A stretch of DNA of 64,000 bases, taken from assembly GCA_001662425.1 (NCBI GenBank), contig BDDC01000004.1, forward strand, positions 85,439 through 149,438, written 5' to 3'. The stretch comes from Chlamydomonas sphaeroides (taxonomy: Eukaryota; Chlorophyta; Chlorophyceae; Chlamydomonadales; Chlamydomonadaceae). A program made the position numbers and the translations under genes. This document shows positions 1 to 10,779 of the stretch, one piece after another. The notes below the pieces were generated by a model. The model did not search any database and was not told the DNA's origin. It saw only the letters and a list, made by a program, of their open reading frames with translations. Every line of letters begins with the position of its first letter. The stretch's first letter is position 1.

Positions 1-596
1 ATATATACCCCCACCCCTGACACCAATCCAACGCCTCCGCGCGCGCATGCCGGTACGCGGCCTATTGCCCATGCATGCACTGCATGTCGGTCCCACCAGG
101 TAGCTAGGCCACGGACAGCCGAGCGTCACACGCTTTTGTCACCGCGCACATCGTCGCGGTCCATCAGGGGTCCGCAGCAGCTGTCAGCCTGCCCCACAGA
201 CTCCCAGCCCTGCAGCCCCGTACGGCACGCCGCATGTGCTGCCACACAGACTCCCAGCCATGTAAGCTGAGCCCGTCACCCTCGCGACTCGCCATGGGCA
301 CCGCCCGCTTGCCCATGCCAGCCGCGCTCCGCCCCTCCTGTCGCCCTCGTCCTACGCCGTGTCCAACCAATACACGTACACGTCACCAAGCTGTCGCGTG
401 ACACGCGTGCGTTGGGCCCCCACCCCCCTGCAGGCGCCTACCTGCCCTGCTAGCCCACGCCAGCGCGCTCCGGAGTGCGCCCCACCGCTGCCCCACGCTC
501 AGCCGTATGACCTAAGCCAGCTCTAGCAGCTGATGCTAGCGATGCCAGCGAGTCGGGGCCGCATTCGCGGCTCCGCGCCAGGCGCCTGACTCCTGT
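1..596. other. Intergenic, no gene seen
   Basis: GC-rich sequence with no convincing reading frame and no recognisable RNA gene. The first bases (atatata) are TA-rich, but nothing ties them to a promoter. It lies downstream of the minus-strand gene ending at 597 and could hold its 3' untranslated region. Confidence 0.5.
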
Positions 597-2654
597 TCAA
601 CGCCCGGAGGACGTCCCCGGCCTCGCGGCGGTGAGGCCCCCGGAGGTGCCTGGCCTGGCTTGGCTCGGGTCGAAGGTGGTCATGAAGCTGCTGAGGGAGT
701 CGTCGAGCGCCGGCCGCCGGCCTGCTCCCCCCGCAGCGATGGGCGCAGCCCCCGCTGTACCTTTTGGAGAGGAGACTGCAGGGCGGGCACGGTCGACCAA
801 AGCGGGCAAGGCGGATCGACAGATGGGCATGGCAGTCAACGAGTCACGAGGTGGCTCGCTGGCAATAGCAGGCACGCGCCTCTGCACCGCATCAACCCAT
901 GCGGCAGCATGCCTGACTGGCGTGCTGGGTTGTGAAGCGCTTGCCAGGCTTTGTTGCAACGCCCCTAGGGCACCGGCACCCCGGAGGCGCAGGACTGCGC
1001 CCAGGCCAACCTGCGTCGCATGCTGGGACCTCGGACGCACTGCCGCGCTGCCGCCGGCCCGCGACGGGCCCGCCCGCGGCAGCGCCGCTGCTCGGCGGCG
1101 ACGTAACGGAGGGGAAGGCGTCGCCTCGTGCGTGCACAGGTATTGGCTCCTCTGTGGGCGGGCGATCCGGGGCGCAGGGGGTAAGCCAAGAGCCGGCCAC
1201 AGCCGGCCGCAGCAAGAGCCGGGCCAGCAGCGAAGCCGAGCCGGCATGCCGCTGCCTTCCACCTGCCTCCGCTTCCTCGACGGGTCGTGCAAGTCTGCTG
1301 CCCGACCACCCAACCCCATCCACCCACCTGGCACCGCCGCTAGGCTGATGGGCGCCCGCCGGCTGGTGGAGCGCCCGGGCGAGCTCCACGGCGCCGACTC
1401 GCCCACAAAGCTGCCGCCGCTGGGGCTGGCGGCGCCACTGCCGCCGCCACTCATCGCCAGTATCGCCCGCCGTCGGGAATCGGCAAGCAGCGCTGCGCCG
1501 GCGCCGCCACCGCCGGCATCCGGGTCTTCGCCGTCCGCCACCATGGCCGCGGCGGCGGCCGCGAGCAGGGCCGGGTCGGCGAAGCGCGAACGGCGGCCCG
1601 CGGCGGCTGGGGCCATGTGTCGCAATGAGGCCATAAGGTCCTCGTCCTTGCACAGCGGCGTGGGCGGCCGGATGGAGCACAAATGCGAGGGCAGCACCAT
1701 GCCGCCACCGCTGCCGCCGGGGGAGCCGGGCGCCGAGCCGGCGCCGCCACTGCAATCGCCGAGCCGCGACGGCGAGCTGACGGCGCCGCCGGGCGCGGGC
1801 GGGGTGGCGGGGCCGTCGCACCAGAGGCTGGTGCTGTCGCGCTGCGCGGCGGAGGCGGCCATGGAGGAACGCTGTAGCGGGGACGACAAGGCCGGGACGG
1901 ATGACAGGTTGCCGAGACCGCGGCCGGACGGGGATGCCATGCCCGGCGACCCGCCGCCGCCATTGCGGCCGTCGTACGAGGAGCGAAGGCCGGCGGCGGA
2001 GCCGTCGCCGCCGGTGCCGGAGCCGCCCTCGCTGCTGGGGGCAGCGGTGACGGAGCCCTCCCGGCAGAGGATGGAGGCTAGAGGCGAGACATCCCGGCTG
2101 CCCCGTGACGGTCGAGCGTGGCCTCCGCCGTTGTGGATTGCGAGCAGGGTCAGCGGCAAGGACAGGCGGCTAGGGGACTCGCACTCCGCGGCGAGGCCCT
2201 GCGGCCCGCCATCGGCTCCTCCTCCGGCGCCTTCAAGGAGGGCGGGGCAGCCGGCGCTGCGCCGGCGGCCAGCGCTCGGCGAGCCAAAGGCACCGCTAGC
2301 TGGCGCCTCCCTAGGACTCAGGGCTGCCGGCAGACCTGGGGTGACCCGAGCGAAAAGGACGCGGCAAAGTGCGGCGAAGTGAACGGTAGGGACGCACGGC
2401 GGCGAGCAGCCGAGCCCGGCAGCGTTTGGCCTCGTGTGCGGTGCACTGTATGAGCACCTAACCCTAGCAGGTGTTTGGCTAGCGCCCGGTGTGCACAGGG
2501 CTGCCGCGCCGCATGTAGTGCCGTTCTGAGCATCCGCATGCGCACTGGCTTCCCCTCCTCCTGTGCCCACACCTGCGTCCGCGGATGACTGGGCCTGCAG
2601 CATACGCACATTCGTGCGCCGGTCTGGCACAGGTGCGGCCGCTGATGAGGCCAT
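597..2654 (-). CDS. Low-complexity hypothetical protein, two exons
   Basis: Unrecognised protein. The best model is exon 1 at 2654-1328 and exon 2 at 775-597, with a 552-nt intron (donor GTGGGT, acceptor CTGCAG) joining in phase 1 to give about 501 residues. The intron is a multiple of three and open, so a naive reading gives one 685-codon frame. The middle of exon 1 (roughly 2070-1330) looks most protein-like: Ser/Gly/Pro-rich, with IRPPTPLCKDEDLMASLRHM, an Ala run, and a final TSRRAPISLAAVP before the donor. The C-terminus carries LDDSLSSFMTTFDP and two RPGTS copies. No domain, signal peptide or membrane segment was found. The N-terminal 150 residues read poorly, so the true start may be further in or on another exon. 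The 5' end faces the hydrolase gene across about 650 bp. Existence is moderately supported; function is unknown. Confidence 0.42.
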   Translation of the reverse strand: MASSAAAPVPDRRTNVRMLQAQSSADAGVGTGGGEASAHADAQNGTTCGAAALCTPGASQTPARVRCSYSAPHTRPNAAGLGCSPPCVPTVHFAALCRVLFARVTPGLPAALSPREAPASGAFGSPSAGRRRSAGCPALLEGAGGGADGGPQGLAAECESPSRLSLPLTLLAIHNGGGHARPSRGSRDVSPLASILCREGSVTAAPSSEGGSGTGGDGSAAGLRSSYDGRNGGGGSPGMASPSGRGLGNLSSVPALSSPLQRSSMAASAAQRDSTSLWCDGPATPPAPGGAVSSPSRLGDCSGGAGSAPGSPGGSGGGMVLPSHLCSIRPPTPLCKDEDLMASLRHMAPAAAGRRSRFADPALLAAAAAAMVADGEDPDAGGGGAGAALLADSRRRAILAMSGGGSGAASPSGGSFVGESAPWSSPGRSTSRRAPISLAAVPGGWMGLGGRAADLHDPSRKRRQVEGSGMPARLRCWPGSCCGRLWPALGLPPAPRIARPQRSQYLCTHEATPSPPLRRRRAAALPRAGPSRAGGSAAVRPRSQHATQVGLGAVLRLRGAGALGALQQSLASASQPSTPVRHAAAWVDAVQRRVPAIASEPPRDSLTAMPICRSALPALVDRARPAVSSPKGTAGAAPIAAGGAGRRPALDDSLSSFMTTFDPSQARPGTSGGLTAARPGTSSGR

Positions 2655-3303
2655 GTTGCGGGGCCCAGTTCCCTACAGAGAGCGCTTGTGCTAAATAGTG
2701 CAGCAAATCATACTCCTAATGATGGTTGAGTGTGGTCAAGGGGAGCTCAGTCAGAAGAGATGAAATGAACGCTTCAGGGTTCCTGCCCAGCGCAGCTGCA
2801 ACGTCTTAAGTCAAAGCGGAAGTAACTTGTTTGTCGTGTATGAAGTAGAGTGGCGTTTGTCGTTGTGAAGTTCGGGAGTCGACCATGCGGGAACTTCCTG
2901 CAAGCATTGGGCAGAGCCGACCCGCGAGTCCAAGCGTGCCCCGCACACAGTTGTCGTCAGAGTACCAACCCGTTACGCCAAACGTCGTCGCCCGCGCTTT
3001 CGAGCAACCACTTTGCCATTGTCGTGCGTGACTCGGCAACCGTCTCGGCGAAGCCCGTCAGAACTGCCACCACCTCATCGACGGAGCGCCAATCATGCAT
3101 TTCTCTGTGGCGCCAGGGAGCTCGATATGTTAACAGAGCTGGGCAGGGCGTTCCGACTGTTGCTCTTCGGCACACAACACCGCCAGCTATCGCCACCGAG
3201 AGGGCTGCTCAGCTCCCCGGGCGAGGGCTCGTCTATCACCCCAACAGCTTAAGCGGCATCACGTCAGGCGACCGGCTCCCGGCCTCCAGCATCGCCACTC
3301 GCC
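2655..3303. promoter_or_regulatory. Shared 5' region between divergent genes
   Basis: About 650 bp separates the start of the minus-strand hypothetical gene from the start of the plus-strand hydrolase. The stretch at about 2690-2880 is visibly less GC-rich than its flanks (for example aaatcatactcctaatgatg). No TATA box was singled out. The promoter role is inferred from position and base composition only. Confidence 0.4.
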
Positions 3304-6300
3304 ATGCCGCTGCCTCCCGACTCAGTCGCCGTCGCGCCGCCAGCCGACGCTGCTGAGCCCGCGCCCCAGTTCGAGCCCATGACGCAGGCCCCCTCGGCCG
3401 CGCCCCATGTTAAGACGCACCACCGCTGCACCACGCCCGACGGCTGGCAGCTGCACCTGGTGCACACCCGGGCGACGCCGCGGCCTGCATGGTACCCGCT
3501 GCCGCCTCAGCAGCACGGCCTCGGCCCGGACCCCCGCTCCGCCTCCACCCTCTCCGCCTCAGCCCCCCCTCACGCCGGTCCCCACCCCGCTGACGCGCCC
3601 GGGGCGGTCGACGGCGCAGCAAGCACCAGCGGCGGCGGCGGCGGCCCCGACGCCGGCGCCACCACGCCGCCGCCGCAGCGGCGCTACCCCGTGGTGCTGT
3701 GCCCCGGCCTGGGCTCCTCGGGCGCCTACACCTTTGACCTGTCGCCCGTGGTCAGCGTGGCGGACTACCTGGCGTCGCGCGGATGGGACGTGTGGACCGT
3801 GGAGCTGCGGGGTGAGCGCAGGGGCTTGGTCGTGGGGCGGTGTGGCTGCAGGCGAGGTATGGTAGCGGCAAGGGTGTCACTACCAGGGCGCCGGAAGGGC
3901 CAGGGGCTGAGGCAGGGCCCCGGTGCAGGCCGCCGCCCGGGCGGAGCTGGGGCGCGTGCTGAAGCCACCCGAGGCCTGTGCTGCAACCGTGGTACCTGGC
4001 TGCCTCCTGCCTGTCCCTGCCCTGGGTAATCGGATGGCGCCACTTCCTGCCCCTCTAGCCTCGCGGGCTGGAGCCAGCGCGCTCACCATCCCTACACCGC
4101 ACATCCCTCCCCCTGCCCTGCATGAGGGCAGGCAACGGCCAGTCGGACCGGCCGCGGCTGTTCGTGCGGTCGCGCTGGTGGACCATCGACGACTACGTGA
4201 CCAAGGACCTGCCGTCCGTGATGTCGTACGTACGGCACGCCAGCGGCGCGGACCGGCTGCACGTCATGGGGCACAGCATGGGCGGCATGATCCTCACGCG
4301 TGAGCCGCCGAGGGGGACCGGGGCTCAGGGCCCAGAAAGCAGCCCCGCCCGACGCAAGGATGCAGGGTGCTGCTGCTGCAGGATGTCGGCGCTGCCGGGG
4401 CTGCGGGGGCGCAACGGCTGCTGCACCGGATGCAGTGGGCCCCCTGTCCTGTGCCGCGTGGTGCGGCCACGGCCCTGCTGGGGCCCTGCTGGGGCCCTGC
4501 TGGGGCCCTGCTGGGGCCCTGCTCAACTCTCTGCTGCCACCGTGCCTTTGCCTGCCGGTGCAGGCCTGCTGGCGCTGGGCGGCGAGCCGGCCTCCTGGGT
4601 GGCCAGCGCCACCGTCATCGGCTCGGGCTGCTTCCTCAAGGGTGGGCAGCAGGAGGAGCACATGGGAAGGAGGAGGCGGAGAAGCGGGTCGAGGCTGGTG
4701 GCGAGGCTGGCAGCGATGGGGGCTGCCCCTGCGCTGCTTGCAGACATGCGTGCGGCCGGCGGCAGCTTCGGCTCCCACCCCAGCCCCCTCGCCGCCGCCG
4801 CCGCCCCCGCCGGCTGCCCCCTGCCGCAACCACCTGCTTACCCCCGGGGGCTTCTTTCCTATCGGACGCCGTGCCTGTGCCGCAGCAGCGACGCTCGCTT
4901 GCCTGGTGCCGTCAGCCCCCTCCCTCCTGCACCTCCGCCTCATCCCGCGTGTGGCTCCGCCGCCCGCAGACAGCTGGTGGCGCGTGCTGGCACCCACCAT
5001 GTGGCTCTCCCGCTTCCTGTACATGGTGCCCGCGGGGGCGCCGCTGAGGGCCTACAGGTGGGCGGGCGGGCGGAGGTGCAGGTGGGGGTGCACGGTGCAG
5101 GTGGGTCTAGGGGAGCAGCGGGGCTCAGCACAGCCATGCGCCCAGGCCGCACTGCAGCGCGCAGCGACAGGCGAGCCTGGCGCCCGCTACGGACGTGCAG
5201 GTGGGCGGGAGGAGCAGCAGGAGTCATTGAGCTGCGCGTGAGTGGCCGCATGGCCGCCCGCACACTCGTGCACGCCGCGGTGCAGCGCTGGGGCGGGCAC
5301 TGGGAGTCTGCCGGCCAGGGCTGTGCCCTGTGCGGCCTGTGATTCCTGCGGCCCTGTGCCCCTGCCCGCGCTGCTGCCTGCCGCCCGCCAGCCCGCTGGC
5401 GCTCAGCCGCGCGGGGGTGGCGGCCATCGACCAGCTCTACTTCTGGCCGCCCAACACCGACCCGGCGCTGGCCAGGGCGGTGCTTGCTCGCAACTTCAGC
5501 GACATCTCGTCCGGGGTGGGTCGGTGGCGCGGGGTGCGGCGTGCGGGCACGCGTGTCTGGGGTCGCTTGGTCTGGTCGGAAGCCACCAGCAGCAGGGTCT
5601 GTGGTCTTGGCAGGTCGCGGGTCGGCCAGGTGGGTGGCACTGGATCCGCGCGCTGGGTGGTCGGGAGCATGGGCCGGGGCACAAGGTGGGCGCCAGCAGC
5701 GAACGACCCAATCCAGGCCCAGCCCCTCTCGCTCCATGTGTCCCCCACTCTCACATCCCTCCCCAATCCCTACCCGCAGGTCATAATGCAGATGGCCTCC
5801 GCCTTCTCCCCCTCGGGCCTGCACACCGCCGACGGCCGCGAGGCCTTTGCCGACCCCGCCCGCCTGAGCCGCGTGTCCACGCCCGTGTTCTTCATCTGCG
5901 GCGACCGCGACCGCATGTGCCCGCCCAAGGTGAGAGGCCGGCAGCGGCTGCTGGGGCCGTTGGCAGCGGCTGCTGAGTCCGAGTCCGTGGGGCGATCAAG
6001 TGTGGCAGTCGACAGAGCTGCATGCCGAGGGCGGGGCTATTTGCCTTGGACCCAACGTCAGGTCGGGGCTGTTCTCCTTTTGTGCGCCTGGTGGCTGCGC
6101 GTGACGAGCGCACCCCTGCCCTCCGCCCCTGTGCGCCACCCCTGCCCTCAGGGCGCCGCGGCGACGTGCGCCATGTTTATGGGGTCGCGCTGCGCGCGCT
6201 TCGTGGAGCTGGGCCCCCGCGGCTACGGCACGAGGACCCACTACGGCCACTTCGACATCCTCATGGGCAAGGACGCGGAGAAGGTGGGGCTGCTAGCGGG

Positions 6301-6887
6301 GGTGGTGGCGGCGGCGGGGTCTGCGGCCTGTCAGGCATGGCCACCGTTGCGTGCATGTGTTGTGCGCGTGATACGGGGAGCACGACAGACGCGATAGTGC
6401 CAGGTGATCGCGGTCAAGCGCTGCATCCAGCGCAGCTCACGCGACCCAGACCGTTGCACCCGGCGCGGCGCTCCCACCAAGGCAGCCCTCACACGCTCGC
6501 CCCCGACCACGACGCCCCTCCTATCCTGCCGTGCCCCCGGCGCAGGACGTGTTCCCGCAGCTGGCCTCCTGGCTGGAGCAGCACGACGTGCCCCAGGAGC
6601 CCGACCCGCCAGGCGCCGAGCGGTGGCGCCCGCTGCCCCTTGCGCCACCGCCGGCCGCGGCGGGCCCCGCCGCCAAGCCGGCCGCGCTGGCGGCGTCCGC
6701 GGCTGCTACACGCGCGGAGGGCTCGGCGGCGGCGGCGGCGGCGGCCGAGGAGCGGGAGCAGCAGTGGCTGGAGTCGCAGCGGCGGCTGCTGATCAGGGAG
6801 AGCGCCCGGCTGCTCGCGGGGGTGGCGGCGGGGGCGGGGGCCGTCGCTGGTGCAGGCGGGGCGCGGTCGGCGAGGGCGCGCCTGTGA
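3304..6887 (+). CDS. Plant-type alpha/beta hydrolase, 8 exons
   Basis: A lipase/esterase-like serine hydrolase; substrate unknown. Exons: 3304-3811, 4132-4299, 4564-4641, 4970-5057, 5392-5515, 5780-5929, 6152-6283, 6546-6887. All join in phase to give 529 residues. The nucleophile elbow GHSMGG puts the serine near residue 218. GDRDRMCPP supplies the acid (Asp, about 366). HYGHFDILMG supplies the histidine (about 405). VVLCPGLGSSG near 137 fits the oxyanion-hole strand. The order and spacing, and the closing FPQLASWLEQHD, match the Arabidopsis At1g15060-like family as I know it. The first 100 residues are Pro/Ala-rich without a clear signal peptide, although ATG 3304 is the first good start. 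Beyond residue 420 there is an Ala/Glu-rich tail that plant relatives lack. Intron 2 carries an 11-bp tandem repeat. The gene converges on VMA21. Confidence 0.9.
4473..4523. repeat. 11-bp tandem repeat in hydrolase intron 2
   Basis: About five consecutive copies of ccctgctgggg lie inside intron 2 of the alpha/beta hydrolase gene. It is a simple minisatellite with no apparent coding role. Confidence 0.85.
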
Positions 6888-7835
6888 TGCTGCGCGAACG
6901 GTGGCGGACACGGGGGGTTGCAGGGCGGCTATGTGCTTTAATTTCACCGCACGTCTCGGCGGGCGGCAGCAGGCTTGACAATGGTTTGGGTTTCATTCGG
7001 GCAGGTCGGGCAATAGTTTTCTACAAGTTGTCGCAGGGGGCTGCAGCCCCTCTTGGACACGCGTGGGCTCTGGCCAGGTGCGGACAGGTTTGCGGCCGGA
7101 GGCGCCCGCGGGTGCTTGCTGGCGATTGCTGCTGCGCACGAACTGCGCGCTTGTACGACAGGCCGGAGCCTGAGGCCAGAAGGCAGCGGTAGCGGTCTGG
7201 CCTCGCGCCTGCGGCTCATGCGCGGGGATCCCGAGTATACGGTCTAGGTGCGTTCGGGAATACATGTGTGCGCCGCAGGCGCAGAGCAGTGCGCAGTTCG
7301 GAACTTCGGATGCCGGAAGGCAACACCCGTACGGGCCTGACACGCAAGCCCGAGGTGCGCACGGGTATAGTAGCATGCTGCGCAGGGCCGGAGCAGGGCC
7401 GCCTGAGGGCAAGCATGCCGACGAGCACCTATCTCGGTAGTAATACACATTTCCTCCGACCCGGCCTGCATGCCTTGTGCGTTGCACCTCCTAGTCCTCG
7501 GTGACCACCCGCCTGCCGCCCCGCAGCGCCATGCCCAGCGCTCCTGCGCCGGCGGGCCCCCACCAACCCTCCCAACGCTCCACCAGCTCCACAGCGCCGC
7601 GCACAATGCCCTACCCTACCAGCGCACAACAGACAGCGCGCGGGATACCCCAGCCATGCCATCGCCGCCTCCACAACCCCGCACCCTGCGCGCCGCGTGT
7701 CAGCCCGGCCCCTCCGTTGGCGTGTGCACCCCCACCCAACCCCCAGCCCATCGCAGCCGCTCCAAGGGTCCTGCAGCGGCAGCAGCAGCGCCGCACCCAC
7801 TCGGACTTGGGGGCTGGCGGCTCCGCCCTGGCGCC
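6888..7835. other. Convergent intergenic region
   Basis: This stretch lies between the hydrolase stop and the VMA21 stop, which face each other. It must contain both 3' untranslated regions. I saw no TGTAA-type poly(A) element close to either stop, no RNA gene and no further coding exon. Confidence 0.5.
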
Positions 7836-9649
7836 TCACTCGGCCTTGGGCTTGGGCTTGGGATCGTCCGAAGTGACCTCCCGGAAGGCCACAAAGATGA
7901 AGCAGCCCACCACCTGGGGGTAAGGGAGGGTGCAGTGGCGGGGCATTGAGCGCACGTGCCCAAACTCACTAGACTGTAGACACAGTAAGCGAAAGATGGC
8001 GCGGGTCTGGCCTCCTAGTCTTGGCGGTTGTGATGGAGCAGCGCGCTACCTGGCCGGCTGGGGGTCGGGGAGGCGTGACGTGCGCGGCGGGCCCCGCCGG
8101 GCTCGGCCGAGGGCCCGCAGCGGGCGGCTGGCACGCTTAAACCTCATGAAGCGGCCGCAGCGGTACTCGGGTGCCTTGGCCAGCTGTGCGCATTGCGACA
8201 CGCGCAGCCCGACACCAGCCCGAATGCCCACGCCCACGCCCACGCCCAATGCCCACGCCCACGCGCAGCCCGACACCAGCCCGAATGCCGCCACGGCCTT
8301 CCGCCGCGCGCGCGGCAGCCGGCAGGCCGCACTGCCGACCCCCCGCACCAGGCCCCGTCGCCCCAAGCGCCCCTCCGGGAAGGGGGGGGGCGCCTGCCTG
8401 CCATCGCGCCCCTCCGGTGCTTGGCCCCAGGGAGCCCCGCCGCATGGACCCCAGAAGGACCCGCCGCACAGGTGCCCCGGCGCCAGGAGCTGCCATGCGC
8501 ACCCGCCGTCCGCGGTCCCCTGGCACATGATGGCCAGAGGCCAACACATCGGGCCCGGCACGAGCCCCAAAGGCCGAGTGGGGCGCCGGTGCTGGCCTGC
8601 AGTGCCCCTAGCGGCATCCCCATCGTCCGTCACAGCCGGCCCGGTCTGAGCCCGAGCACCATTCGCGCTGCACGAGCGGCAGGCATGCAGCCGCGCGCCG
8701 CACCTCTGCAGCCCAGTGCCCACGTCGAGGTCCAGGACTTGGCCGCCGTGCCAGGTAGAGTCCTGGGCCCAGCCCGGCCCGGCTGGCGCCATCCCAGACC
8801 GACAATGCAGGGGCTTCCATGGCCCTAATAAGGACCCCACGTCACACACCCAACAGCCTCAGGGGAAACACCTCGTTGACCGTGCCCACCGCTCTTTCAG
8901 CCCCAGGACCCGGCAGTGCCAGGTCGAGTCCCGGCCCAGCTCGACCGTGCAGGGAGCCTGCCTCACTCCACATACCCCAGGGGCATTCTTGCAACGCTCC
9001 TATTGGGCAGCAGCCCTGCCCTTTTCCACTTCTTGCATCCCACCCATCCCCACCCCGCAGCCCCTGCGGGCACCCACCACGTTGACGCCAAGCACTGCCA
9101 GGATGGCGCTGGCCACTGCGCGCTGGTCGGGCGCGGGGATGCCCACCGTCAATGTGTACAGGCCTGGGGGAATGGGCACGGGAGCGGTGGTGCGGCGGGG
9201 GTGGATCTCAGCAAGGGAAAGAAAGGAAGAGAGACAGCCGCACATGCAGTCACGCAGTGTGTTGTGGTGGGCTAGGTGACGCAGTAAGGAGGGCTGGGGT
9301 GCGAGGGGCGCTCCGGCAGCGGCTTCGAGGCGCAGCACTTCAGCGACAAGCGGCCCGCGTGTCAAAAGAGGGGGGATTTGTGCGTACCATCAAGATAGCC
9401 CTCGTAGGAAGCAAAGTAGAGCGCCATGGGCGCGGTGACCTGGCAGTAGGCGTGAGCGAGGAGGGGGGCGGGGAAGTGTGCGCCGTGGGTGTGGCATCGA
9501 GGCGTGCGCCATCGCGACAGAGCTCAGCTCACCATGAGAGCGGAGAAGATAAGGATCGTCGCCAGAGCTCTGCCAGCGCCCGGCGGCATGCCCCCTCCGC
9601 TGTTCTTTGCCGCCGTCGTCGCAGGCTTCGCTACCGGCTTGGGCGCCAT
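7836..9649 (-). CDS. VMA21: V-ATPase assembly integral membrane protein VMA21, 4 exons
   Basis: A small ER membrane chaperone for assembly of the V0 sector of the vacuolar H+-ATPase. Exons on the minus strand: 9649-9533, 9439-9388, 9163-9078, 7913-7836. They total exactly 111 codons, 110 residues, close to the 101 of human VMA21. Segment 1 (residues about 28-50, RALATILIFSALMVTAPMAL) matches the first VMA21 transmembrane helix. After a short loop, segment 2 (about 71-95, AVASAILAVLGVNVVVGCF) matches the second helix, including the position of the polar Asn. The tail DDPKPKPKAE ends with Lys at -3 and -5, a KxKxx pattern like a COPI-dependent ER retrieval signal. The start is the ATG before APKPVAKPA. 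Intron 3 is unusually long (about 1.16 kb) and contains a duplicated 28-bp element, which makes the last exon easy to miss. Confidence 0.9.
8201..8289. repeat. Duplicated 28-bp element with CCCACG repeats
   Basis: Within VMA21 intron 3, two identical 28-bp copies at 8201-8228 and 8262-8289 or within a base of it (both start cgcgcagcccgacaccagcc) flank several cccacg hexamers. It is a local minisatellite-like duplication with no coding signal. Confidence 0.8.
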
Positions 9650-10779
9650 GATGCAGGGCTCTAGATCACTGGCTACTACGAGCTGGGCGAGTGAGGTTAC
9701 TGTTCTGCGGGTCAATGAGCTTTCGCGAAGCGGGGTCGCAGAACGCAGGTCGTCGTGAAATAAAGAACAGCAAGTATAGTGGCTGCGTGTGATGAGCTGC
9801 TTTGTGCTAATGCGTGCGACAAGAGTCTTCACGAGAAGGGCACGATCCAAGTTTCCACCCACGCGTGTCTCCGCTCGCCCTCACATCCACGGGGCAACAT
9901 TCACAGGGGCAAACGCTCACACCCGCTGGCCTGCCCTCGAGCACGCCACCAGCCGCATGGTCACATCCTGCAAATGTCTTCGTTGTCAGCGCACACGGAC
10001 TGAATCAAAACTTGTGTCGTGCACCCGTCAACGGCCCCAGACCGTCCCAGACCGTCCTGCATCCCTCAATTAGCCAGCTTCGTGGTTCCAATCCAACATC
10101 CCGAAGCCCCGCGGACGCTGTTGGGACCGAATCCGGGGCACCTAGTCGTCGCAGCACCGCACCAACAAAAACGTGGACAAGCAGAATGTGGCTTAGCGTC
10201 ATCGCAAGGGCTTTGGCGCGCCGGTCAGTCCGTCAGCTCAGGTCAGCTAGTCCGTCGGGGCTTCGGTACATAGCAAGCGAACTAGCCCACAATGCCAACA
10301 TCCCACGAGAAGATCATGAGTGACTGGGTGCAACCCTTTGTCGCTTGGAACAATCACATTCAATATGACTTTCGTTGCCTGGTAAAAAGGCCAAGCCCGC
10401 ATGCGCAACACGTGCCCCTCCCGTCAACCCGAAACGCGTCCGAGTCACGTGTGTCCGCGCAAAACATTCATCTCTGCAGTAAGAAAAAGTCCAATCCAGA
10501 GCCCATCAACAAATCCATAGCTAGTCAGACTCTCAGCGCACGGCCGCACCGCCAACCTTGTGCGTGTAGGGTGCCGTTCGCAGACCAGAGCGTGGATCGA
10601 TGCGACGGTTGCCGGCCTCACCCCCACCCACAGCGCCTCCTGCCGCCTCGCATCGCCGTGCTCTGCCTGCCAGCCAGGCAGCCTCCGCTGCCAGCGGCGC
10701 AGCAATGCTCAATTGCGCCTCCTGGCCCCAGCAGCCACATAGCATCGTCCGTCCTCCGTAGGCGCCACCCACCGCGCCG
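9650..10779. other. Intergenic between two minus-strand genes
   Basis: This holds the presumed promoter and 5' untranslated region of VMA21 next to 9650, and the 3' untranslated region of the Pro/Glu-repeat gene next to 10779. The reading frames here are short and unconvincing. No RNA gene could be supported. Confidence 0.45.

Noticed and set aside
631..2382. 583-codon plus-strand frame
   Set aside because: Lies opposite the minus-strand hypothetical gene, is Arg/Ala/Pro-rich in the way GC-rich shadow frames are, and has no recognisable segment.
4092..5024. 310-codon minus-strand frame
   Set aside because: Covers exons and introns of the plus-strand hydrolase, whose catalytic motifs and phases are convincing; the antisense protein is His/Pro/Arg-rich shadow.
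10060..10125. tRNA-like ggttccaatcc sequence
   Set aside because: Only the T-arm-like string is present; I could not fold an acceptor stem, D-arm and anticodon arm around it.
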